DNA of 12,768 nucleotides, taken from assembly GCA_964604825.1 (NCBI GenBank), contig CAZSAL010000063.1, forward strand, positions 1 to 12,768, in the 5' to 3' direction. This DNA is from CAZSAL01 sp964604825 (GTDB taxonomy: Bacteria > Elusimicrobiota > Elusimicrobia > 2-01-FULL-59-12). The stretch's first letter is position 1. Each line of letters starts with the position of its first letter. Under the pieces are notes generated by a model. The model saw only the letters and a program-made list of their open reading frames with translations. It was not told the DNA's origin and made no database searches. Both the position numbers and the translations under genes were made by a program. Shown here piece by piece: positions 6,708 to 12,056 of the stretch.

Positions 6708-6901
6708 CTCAGACGCAAGCTACCTACCGCTGTAAATGTGAAGAGCGGCAATGCGACCTCCAGATTGAGGCAAAGGGGAAACCGGTTCCGAATGCGAAGC
6801 CGCCAGTATGCCCTTACGGGAAGAATGTTGCTCACGTCCTTAAACCCCCTCCATGGGAACTGAAAAGGCAACGGCTGAAAAATGAAGAAGCGGCGGTCTA
6901 A
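6704..6901 (+). CDS. Small four-cysteine, possibly zinc-binding protein
   Basis: The 65-residue product has cysteines at 10, 12, 17 and 36 (YRCKCEERQCD, then PPVCPYGKN). This spacing could form a small zinc-ribbon or knuckle, although CxC-x4-C is not a classic pair of CxxC motifs. The C-terminal half is Pro then Lys/Arg/Glu-rich. It is the last gene before the minor head protein and overlaps that frame by 20 nt. I do not recognise the family. It may belong with the ATP-grasp/peptidase block as a carrier, substrate or adaptor, or may be an unrelated small phage protein. Confidence 0.6.
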   Translation: MTQTQATYRCKCEERQCDLQIEAKGKPVPNAKPPVCPYGKNVAHVLKPPPWELKRQRLKNEEAAV

Positions 6902-7133
6902 ATCCGAACTGATTGCACACAAAAAGGCTCTGACGAAAAGTCTTGAGGCTGAATTTGTGCGGGATATTCGGAAGGTTCTTACCCCGATGAAGGCGGCAAT
7001 TCGCAAGCAGCTGGACTCCGGCAAAGCGCCGCATGATGCCGTCTCTCACGTCTTCCGGGAACACGATTTACGCGGGCACCTGAAACGGCTTATCCCGGCA
7101 GCCATGGTCAAGGCGGCAAAGCATGGCGGATGA
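6882..7133 (+). CDS. N-terminal part of a MuF-like minor head protein, separate frame
   Basis: The 83-residue basic, helical product begins MKKRRSKSEL and ends with HLKRLIPAAMVKAAKHGG. Helices of this kind (a basic helix, a long amphipathic helix, then a segment ending in A-x-x-x-G) are usual in the N-terminal part of MuF/SPP1 gp7-type head proteins, and the missing C-terminal part is encoded immediately downstream in another frame (7123-7938). The two frames overlap by 11 nt. Joining them would need a +1 shift near the TGA at 7131-7133. Options are two separately translated subunits, programmed frameshifting, or a sequencing indel. The start has little Shine-Dalgarno support and lies inside the end of the four-cysteine gene, so translation probably depends on coupling. 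Confidence 0.6.
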   Translation: MKKRRSKSELIAHKKALTKSLEAEFVRDIRKVLTPMKAAIRKQLDSGKAPHDAVSHVFREHDLRGHLKRLIPAAMVKAAKHGG

Positions 7134-7938
7134 TAATGATGCCTTAACCGCATCCCTTGCTGTAGACGCATCCGGCGATCTTGCCATGCGTTCGCATTTC
7201 CTCAATCAGTATTTCCCCGATTCCCCGCTGAATCTCTCGCAACGAATTACCGCGCTGAAATGGCAGGATGATATTGCCGAAACAATCCGTCTCAACATGG
7301 AGGGTGGTACCAACTTGGTAGCTCTCACCAAGGGCCTATCAGAGTTCACAACGGGCGAGGGGTTGCCTCAGTACATGCTGGACATAGAGCGGCAAGCACG
7401 GCGCATTATCGGGGGCGATACGTCGGAATTTGCGGACTTTCAACGGCTTTGCCGATCTACCCGCGCGGATGTGGAAAGCATGATCCAGTCCAACGCTCCC
7501 TCAAAACTCGGCAAGGCATATGCAAAGATTATTGACGCAGCAGAGAATTTGAAGGAGACCGCTCTTGATGCTGCCATCGACAACGCCATTGATAAAAAAG
7601 CTCTGTCAAATGCTTTTCGGATTGCTACCACCGAAATAAACAGGGCGCTCAATTTGGGAGAGTACACGCGCGCGGTGAATGATCCTGACTGCGAGGCGAT
7701 GGAGATTGAATTGTCTTCGGCGGGGAACAACTGCGAGGATTGTGTCGAATTGTCCGAAACTGATAATGGAGCCGGACCGGGTGTCTGGCCGTTGGATCAG
7801 GTACCCTCGACGCCATGCCATCCCCGCTGTAGGTGCTTACTTGTTCCGGTCTACGTTCTCCGAGAAGATGCAGACCCAGATTTCACGGCTTCCGATGATT
7901 ACGACGGCGATTTCATGGGGGAGATGCCGGATAATTAA
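7123..7938 (+). CDS. MuF-like minor head protein (SPP1 gp7/Mu gpF family)
   Basis: These proteins bind the portal or procapsid interior and help head morphogenesis; some have toxin or other domains added at the C-terminus. In this 271-residue product the diagnostic block is AFRIATTEINRALNLGEYTRA (about 164-184) followed by a cysteine-rich end: NCEDC (C204, C207), a Trp-Pro turn (VWPLDQ) and PCHPRCRCLLVPVY (C232, H233, C236, C238), the family's typical H/C cluster. Nothing after it looks like a toxin; the last 30 residues are an acidic tail. The N-terminal part of the usual fold lies in the overlapping upstream frame. The start at 7123 has an AAGGCGGCAAAG stretch before it. The position after portal plus cassette and before scaffold/capsid fits the family. 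Confidence 0.82.
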   Translation: MADDNDALTASLAVDASGDLAMRSHFLNQYFPDSPLNLSQRITALKWQDDIAETIRLNMEGGTNLVALTKGLSEFTTGEGLPQYMLDIERQARRIIGGDTSEFADFQRLCRSTRADVESMIQSNAPSKLGKAYAKIIDAAENLKETALDAAIDNAIDKKALSNAFRIATTEINRALNLGEYTRAVNDPDCEAMEIELSSAGNNCEDCVELSETDNGAGPGVWPLDQVPSTPCHPRCRCLLVPVYVLREDADPDFTASDDYDGDFMGEMPDN

Positions 7939-8051
7939 ATGTGCGTATTTTATTCTTGTGCCGATATGTGCCAGAATAGTATATTTGTTTCAACAGGTAA
8001 AAATTACCGATTTCGGTAATAAATACCACCAACAATCAGGAGGGAATGAAT
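7939..8051 (+). promoter_or_regulatory. Control region upstream of the capsid operon
   Basis: This gap separates the terminase-to-MuF operon from the capsid genes. It contains a possible sigma-70 promoter (TTGTGC 7956-7961, 18-bp spacer, TATATT 7980-7985), then GGTAA/TTACC palindromes just downstream of the expected transcription start, then a strong AGGAGGG Shine-Dalgarno site (8038-8044). The block GAATAGT...GGTAAAAATTACCGA repeats the region before the small terminase, which argues for a shared regulatory unit. No terminator is evident after the minor head gene, so read-through is likely. Confidence 0.5.
7996..8027. promoter_or_regulatory. Tandem palindromic operator candidate, copy 2
   Basis: Two GGTAA-type palindromes lie 19 bp apart centre to centre: GGTAA-AAA-TTACC (7996-8008) and GGTA-ATAAA-TACC (8015-8027). 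Their inner arms form another perfect inverted repeat, TTACCGA-TT-TCGGTAA (8004-8019). The first core is identical to 87-99. The layout fits cooperative binding by a small dimeric regulator. An RNA hairpin role is less likely because the arms are AT-rich and short. Confidence 0.55.
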
Positions 8052-8315
8052 ATGGCAGTCCTTGGAACCGTAACGAAAAAGTATCTGGCAGGCGGCGGAT
8101 CGCAGTTTGCAACGCAGGCCCTTGCGGAACAGTTTGCATCCAATTCCGTCCGGCCCGGTCAGACCATCGACATTGAGGAAATCGACTGCACGGTGGTTTC
8201 ACAGGTTACGCTACCCCCGGCGGCCCCAACCATTGCCCGTGTTCCGGCGACTTCTCCGGCGGCGCCTGCAGCGACGGCCCCGGCGGCAACCATCCCCGGC
8301 ACCCCGGCGGCATAA
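8052..8315 (+). CDS. Small protein with Ala/Pro-rich tail
   Basis: The 87-residue product has a globular N-terminal half (MAVLGTVTKKYLAGGGSQFA..., to about residue 55) and a low-complexity Ala/Pro/Thr tail (APATSPAAPAATAPAATIPG and similar). The AGGAGGG site at 8038-8044 is 7 nt from ATG 8052 but only 1 nt from ATG 8046, so I chose 8052. It is the first gene after the second control region and precedes the basic protein, scaffold and capsid genes. I do not recognise a family. A head-surface or internal accessory protein is possible by position; the flexible tail would suit a linker or surface extension. Confidence 0.68.
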   Translation: MAVLGTVTKKYLAGGGSQFATQALAEQFASNSVRPGQTIDIEEIDCTVVSQVTLPPAAPTIARVPATSPAAPAATAPAATIPGTPAA

Positions 8316-8351
8316 TCCACTCTCACTTTCAAGGCAAAGAAAGGATCCATT

Positions 8352-8474
8352 ATGTTCACGAAAAAGCATGCAGCGCAGGATACCAAGGGCAATAAAGCCA
8401 TTGCCAAAGTCGCGGCGAAACACGCAAAAAAGACCGGCAAGCCTGCCGACAAGTCGCCAAGCCATACCGCATAA
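8352..8474 (+). CDS. 40-residue very basic protein
   Basis: The product is 40 residues long, with ten Lys plus several His and Ala residues (it begins MFTKKHAAQD, then NKAIAKVAAKHAKKTGKPAD). An AAAGAAAGGA Shine-Dalgarno site (8336-8345) lies about 6 nt before ATG 8352. It sits between the Ala/Pro-tailed protein and the scaffold. The composition resembles histone-H1-like tails and small DNA-condensing phage proteins, so an internal head or DNA-binding role is plausible but unproven. It is short enough to be missed by gene callers. The clean ribosome-binding site and its location in the operon are the main support. Confidence 0.6.
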   Translation: MFTKKHAAQDTKGNKAIAKVAAKHAKKTGKPADKSPSHTA

Positions 8475-8481
8475 AATCTGT

Positions 8482-8499
8482 GTGCGGCAGTATCCGCAC
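8482..8499 (+). other. Short hairpin before the scaffold gene
   Basis: A perfect 6-bp GC-rich inverted repeat, GTGCGG-CAGTAT-CCGCAC, lies 8 nt after the basic protein's stop. There is no following T tract, so it is not a normal intrinsic terminator. It may be an mRNA processing or stabilising element. Confidence 0.3.
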
Positions 8500-8550
8500 G
8501 GGTAACAGGGGCAATAGAGTACGGGCTTTATCGATACGGAGAGAATTTTC

Positions 8551-9306
8551 ATGCCTTTGACAGCGGAACAGAAAAAACTGATTACCGATCCGGCAATCCT
8601 TCAGGAGATCGAAGACACCGAAAAGGAAGTTGCCCGGTTGAATTACGAAAACTCCGACAGGCGAACGAAATACGCGCAATCTGAGAAAGCGAAGAATGAA
8701 GCGGCGACAAAGCTCGATAAACTCCAGGCCGCGATGGAAAAAGTTGGCCTGAATGCCGATGAGGATATTGAGGAACAGTTCCCGCGTCTCATCGATAAGG
8801 TGACGAAGGAGAAGGGTTTTAAGCCCTCTTCTGAAGTCGAAGCGCTCTCCAAAAACCTTGAAAAGCTGACAAAAAAGCTTGAGGCGGCGGAAGCGCAGGC
8901 GGCGGCGGAAAAACGGGAAACAATGGTCATGCAGGCCGCAAGTCAGTTTGACCCGGCACTTACGGAGAGCTTCGGCAAGGCCGCTCCGATCATCCGGGAC
9001 CTGCTGAGGTCAAGGGGCCGTTTTGCTATCAAAGATGGTGTTCCGGGGCTGCAAAATGGGGATGAGTTTATCCCCCTGAATGCGGAAAAAGGGAGCCAGT
9101 CTGCAATCGACCTTCTGAAAAAGGATTACGCCGACCTGGTTGTGACTAAGCAGAAGCCGGGAACCGGCGGAAGCGGCGTCACGAAAACCGGCGGAGGCAA
9201 TAATGATAAGTTGATTTCTCGGGAAGAGTTCGATCAACTTCCCTTGCATAAGCGAAGCGAATTTTTTGCAAACGGCGGTCAGTTGGCGGAAAACCAGATC
9301 GAGTAA
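8551..9306 (+). CDS. Capsid scaffold-like protein
   Basis: Scaffolding proteins guide procapsid assembly and are then released or cleaved. The 251-residue product is a long charged coiled coil from about residue 15 to 130 (EIEDTEKEVARLNYENSDRR, later EALSKNLEKLTKKLEAAEAQ), then a compact segment, a Gly-rich linker (GTGGSGVTKTGGGNN, about 206-220) and a C-terminal LISREEFDQLPLHKRSEFFA motif (about 223-242). That last helix pair resembles the capsid-binding end of several scaffold and minor structural proteins. It lies directly upstream of the major capsid gene, the normal scaffold position. The start at 8551 has a GGAGAG site 7 nt upstream. No protease motif is visible, so this looks like scaffold only. 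Confidence 0.75.
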   Translation: MPLTAEQKKLITDPAILQEIEDTEKEVARLNYENSDRRTKYAQSEKAKNEAATKLDKLQAAMEKVGLNADEDIEEQFPRLIDKVTKEKGFKPSSEVEALSKNLEKLTKKLEAAEAQAAAEKRETMVMQAASQFDPALTESFGKAAPIIRDLLRSRGRFAIKDGVPGLQNGDEFIPLNAEKGSQSAIDLLKKDYADLVVTKQKPGTGGSGVTKTGGGNNDKLISREEFDQLPLHKRSEFFANGGQLAENQIE

Positions 9307-9443
9307 CGGGTAGTATTGATTACGGGGCGGTAACGCAGTACAGGTAGAACATTTCGGGCAGGGCGGGTAATGCCGCAAGGGTAGTACGGATTGACGTTTT
9401 ATTTCCCAAACAATTCTACTACACTTTCTCGAAAGGTTTTATC
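9307..9443 (+). promoter_or_regulatory. Leader and possible promoter of the major capsid gene
   Basis: This 137-nt gap holds no gene. It has a repeated GGGTAGTA element (9308-9315 and 9379-9386) with GATT a few bases downstream in both copies. A plausible sigma-70 promoter is TTGACG (9391-9396), an 18-bp spacer and TCTACT (9415-9420), 24 nt before the capsid ATG, which would leave a short leader. An AAAGG site lies before the start at 9444. A separate promoter would allow extra expression of the capsid protein. Confidence 0.4.
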
Positions 9444-10604
9444 ATGGCCAACAACGTGCTTACCGCCCTCATGCCGTCCTTTTACAAAGGACTCAACAAG
9501 GTTCAGCAGGAACAGACGGACGCTATCGACGCCGTCAACCAGAACGTCTCTCTCGAACAGGCCGCCCTCGGTCAGACGATCACCTTCCCGATTGCGCAAC
9601 CCGCTTCCTTGATCGATACCCCGCAGAATGGAGTTTCCACAGCAGGGTACGGCGAAACTCCGGGAATCGGCACCCTTTCCATTTCCAAATCCAAATCGGG
9701 ATTCTTCCAGTACAACGGTGAAGAGATTCACCAGTTGCAGCTTGGTGGAATCTATGGCGATTACTACGGCGATCAGCTTGCACAGCGTGTCCGCACCCTG
9801 CGAAAAGCCGTTGCCGCCGACATCGTTGCCGCCGCACTGGTCGGTGCGTGCCGTGGTACCGGTACGCCGGGTACCGTCCCCTTCGGGACCGCCGGAGTCC
9901 TCACGGACTTTTCAAATGCGGGCCTCATCCTGAACAACAATGGTGCGCCCGGATCGGATCGTCACATGATCCTTAGCCCGAACGCCGTATCGAACATTCA
10001 GGGCAAGCAGAGTGTCCTTTTCAAGGCCAATGAAGCCGGAACCGACCGCCTGCTTCGCACCGGAACAATCGGATCGGTCGAAGGGTTCAACGTCGGCATG
10101 GATACGTCCATTGCCACGGTCTCTGCTTTCGGCAACAGTGTCGGCAACAAAAACACCGCTCCCGTTGCCGTCGGCGCGACGTCCTTCACGCTCGATTCTT
10201 CGGGAACCGGGGCACCGATTGCGGGCGACACGTTCTATTTCAGCGGGGACACCAATATTTATACGGTTGCCTCTGTTGCAAGTAAGGTCGTAACGATCAA
10301 TGCTCCCGGCATCATGGCACCGATTACCGGCGAAGTGGTTGTTGTTTTTAACGCCACTCCTGGCCAGCCGAACCTGTTCTTCACCCGCGATGCAATCACA
10401 CTGATTGCCCGGCAGCCGAAGATTGCAACCGGCAACAGCCCGACCGGTCAGCTCATGGACCTGACCACGATTCCCGATCCGCGTTGCGGCCTGATCTATC
10501 AGCTCGCAATGTGGCAGAGCGGTCGATCCATCGAAATCGAAGTTGCTCTCGCATGGGGAGTTGGGGTTACCAACCCGCAGGACCTCGGCATCCTCTGGGG
10601 CTAA
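9444..10604 (+). CDS. Major capsid protein, P22 gp5-like
   Basis: This is the main shell protein. The 386-residue product opens MANNVLTALMPSFYKGLNKV and has the P22-coat-like pattern of an N-terminal arm, a GQTITFPIAQPASL segment, a spine helix (YGDQLAQRVRTLRKAVAADIVAAAL) and the late segment GTIGSVEGFNVGMDTSI followed by a beta-rich insertion (about 225-300) and LFFTRDAITLIARQPK. This order is common in P22 gp5-type HK97-fold coats. The insertion of about 75 residues, Gly/Thr/Val-rich, could be an I-domain-like surface domain. Position directly after the scaffold supports the call. No N-terminal delta-domain protease cleavage is suggested, consistent with a separate scaffold. Confidence 0.85.
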   Translation: MANNVLTALMPSFYKGLNKVQQEQTDAIDAVNQNVSLEQAALGQTITFPIAQPASLIDTPQNGVSTAGYGETPGIGTLSISKSKSGFFQYNGEEIHQLQLGGIYGDYYGDQLAQRVRTLRKAVAADIVAAALVGACRGTGTPGTVPFGTAGVLTDFSNAGLILNNNGAPGSDRHMILSPNAVSNIQGKQSVLFKANEAGTDRLLRTGTIGSVEGFNVGMDTSIATVSAFGNSVGNKNTAPVAVGATSFTLDSSGTGAPIAGDTFYFSGDTNIYTVASVASKVVTINAPGIMAPITGEVVVVFNATPGQPNLFFTRDAITLIARQPKIATGNSPTGQLMDLTTIPDPRCGLIYQLAMWQSGRSIEIEVALAWGVGVTNPQDLGILWG

Positions 10605-10622
10605 GTTTCCCTGCTGCCTGAT

Positions 10623-10650
10623 AGGGGCGCGGCTGTATCGGCCCGCCCCT
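10623..10650 (+). terminator. GC-rich hairpin after the capsid gene
   Basis: AGGGGCG pairs with CGCCCCT, and the stem extends by GGC/GCC past one bulged C, giving about 10 bp around a 7-nt loop. It is followed by TGTTTATAAA, only a weak U-rich run. It may partially terminate transcription or protect the capsid mRNA, lowering expression of downstream genes relative to capsid. It is not a textbook terminator. Confidence 0.45.
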
Positions 10651-10682
10651 GTTTATAAACCAGAGAGAGGAGAGCGAATCTT

Positions 10683-11135
10683 GTGAGTACATCATACCCA
10701 TGGATGATCACATTTAGTGATTTGCAGGACCAGCTCATCATTAAAAAGGGGGAGACGTATTTAACGACGTACCCCTCTTCTGACAATAATTATTTCGATC
10801 TCACCGCCGCTAAATTTATCTCCTTCGTGAATTCGTTCAACATTGATGTTACGGTATTGAATGCTCTCAGCCGGGAACCCGGCGCGCCGAATCCGCCACA
10901 CTACCTTGTTATACAGTGGCTTATAACGGCTTTGCAAGCCATGGTGTGCGAAAACAACGTCGGTCTTAATGACGTGGCCGATGGAGTTCAAAACGACGTT
11001 TACTATATAAAATACAAAATGTATGCTTCGAAGCTTGTGGATATTCAAAGTCAAATCCGATACGAAACCATTGTAACCGGGGCTCTGCAAATGAATCAGA
11101 CGCGCGCGGGCGGAACCTTTCGGATCATGTTTTGA
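10683..11135 (+). CDS. Probable head-tail adaptor/connector protein
   Basis: The 150-residue product starts at GTG 10683, chosen because a strong GAGAGGAGAG site (about 10665-10674) lies 9 nt upstream; the first in-frame ATG (10704) is too far from it. No clear family motif is recognised. Visible features are a Tyr-rich N-terminal segment, a helical middle (HYLVIQWLITALQAMVCENN, about 73-92) and DVYYIKYKMYASKLVDIQSQI (about 104-124). Its place after the major capsid gene and before the gp10-like gene matches the usual slot for an adaptor (gp6/gp15-like) or head-completion protein. The role is assigned by position only. Confidence 0.6.
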   Translation: MSTSYPWMITFSDLQDQLIIKKGETYLTTYPSSDNNYFDLTAAKFISFVNSFNIDVTVLNALSREPGAPNPPHYLVIQWLITALQAMVCENNVGLNDVADGVQNDVYYIKYKMYASKLVDIQSQIRYETIVTGALQMNQTRAGGTFRIMF

Positions 11136-11145
11136 GGAATTCTAT

Positions 11146-11550
11146 ATGATGCAAATCAACTTTGACCTGAAGCCATTCCTCGGAGCAATGAAGGAAATAC
11201 CTGAAGCGGTAAAGCGGGAATTGCGTAAGGAAATGAAGCAGCAAGGCGTAGAAATCCAGACATTGGCCCGTAATGTTCACCGGCATCAGACGCTCACAAA
11301 CAGCCTGAATAACTCAATAGAGGAACGTTTTGACAATGAAACTTTAACGGAGACTGTCGGATTCAATCCTGGGGTTTCCGTTATTGGCAAGCCCGGTAAG
11401 AAAGTCAACTATGGAAAGTATGTGCATGAGGGACACGGAAAGTGGAAGCCCGACCGGTTCTTGTATGAGGCAATCCAAAAGCGCGAACCCTTGATCGTGG
11501 CAGCTCTTGAATCGGCGGTTAAGCGTGGAATAGAGGCGAGCGGGGTATGA
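11146..11550 (+). CDS. HK97 gp10-like head-tail joining/minor tail protein
   Basis: The 134-residue product shows the family layout: a basic N-terminal helix (EIPEAVKRELRKEMKQQGVE), a TGxLxxSI-like stretch (QTLTNSLNNSI, about 48-58), a strand, then VNYGKYVHEGHGKWKPDRFL (87-106), equivalent to the YAxYVExG...PxPFL motif, and a closing helix. Members sit between capsid and tail genes and help join or complete the head-tail interface. A GAGGA site lies 7 nt before ATG 11146; an adjacent in-frame ATG at 11149 is a minor alternative. The stop overlaps the next start as ATGA. Confidence 0.82.
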   Translation: MMQINFDLKPFLGAMKEIPEAVKRELRKEMKQQGVEIQTLARNVHRHQTLTNSLNNSIEERFDNETLTETVGFNPGVSVIGKPGKKVNYGKYVHEGHGKWKPDRFLYEAIQKREPLIVAALESAVKRGIEASGV

Positions 11551-12053
11551 GTGGTACACCAATTCTTGACACCATTGAAACCGCAATATCCGACCTTATC
11601 GCCGGGATGCTTGCCGCTGATGGCTATAATTACGACTGGAATATTGTCAATGAACCAGACGAAACGATAGGCGCTTTCCCGCGTTGCGTAATTAACCCGA
11701 CGGATAATTTCGCCGATAAGGAAACGTGTCAGGATACAACGGCGGGATTAGGATCGGGCGATTATACCAACGAGGTAATTTATACTCTTTTGGCCAAAGG
11801 AGAGCTACCGGCATTCGACAGCAACCCGCTCTTTGCTATACGGTCAACGCTCCGCATGGCGCTGGATGATTTGAAAATGCTCTTTGGAAAAAATCGAAAT
11901 TTAGGCGGGGCTTGCGATAATATTCTTTACATAGGTTCGCAGATAGAGCCGTTAGGTAATAACGATGGACAGAGACCGGCCCAATTACGGACGTTCTGGA
12001 AAGTAATTTACAGCCAAGATCGAACCACACCAACCCAATACGCGGGAAGTTGA
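11547..12053 (+). CDS. Probable tail terminator protein
   Basis: The 168-residue product follows the gp10-like gene with an ATGA overlap, the standard slot of tail terminator (lambda gpU-like) or tail-completion proteins. The sequence begins with a helix (LDTIETAISDLIAGML), has strands around FPRCVINPTD and TNEVIYTLLAKG, and a helix RSTLRMALDDLKMLFG, followed by a strand near the end (RTFWKVIYSQ), which broadly matches the alpha/beta layout of this group. There is no unique signature, so the call depends mostly on synteny. Confidence 0.62.
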   Translation: MSGTPILDTIETAISDLIAGMLAADGYNYDWNIVNEPDETIGAFPRCVINPTDNFADKETCQDTTAGLGSGDYTNEVIYTLLAKGELPAFDSNPLFAIRSTLRMALDDLKMLFGKNRNLGGACDNILYIGSQIEPLGNNDGQRPAQLRTFWKVIYSQDRTTPTQYAGS

Positions 12054-12056
12054 ACA

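Noticed and set aside
8482..8499. Intrinsic terminator before the scaffold gene
   Set aside because: The stem is 6 bp and is followed by GGGTAACAGG rather than a U tract.
8107..8505. Plus-strand 132-codon Arg/Pro-rich frame over the Ala/Pro-tailed and basic protein genes
   Set aside because: It is a shifted reading of the GC-rich Ala/Pro repeat. It lacks a ribosome-binding site, and the two genes it covers have good ones.
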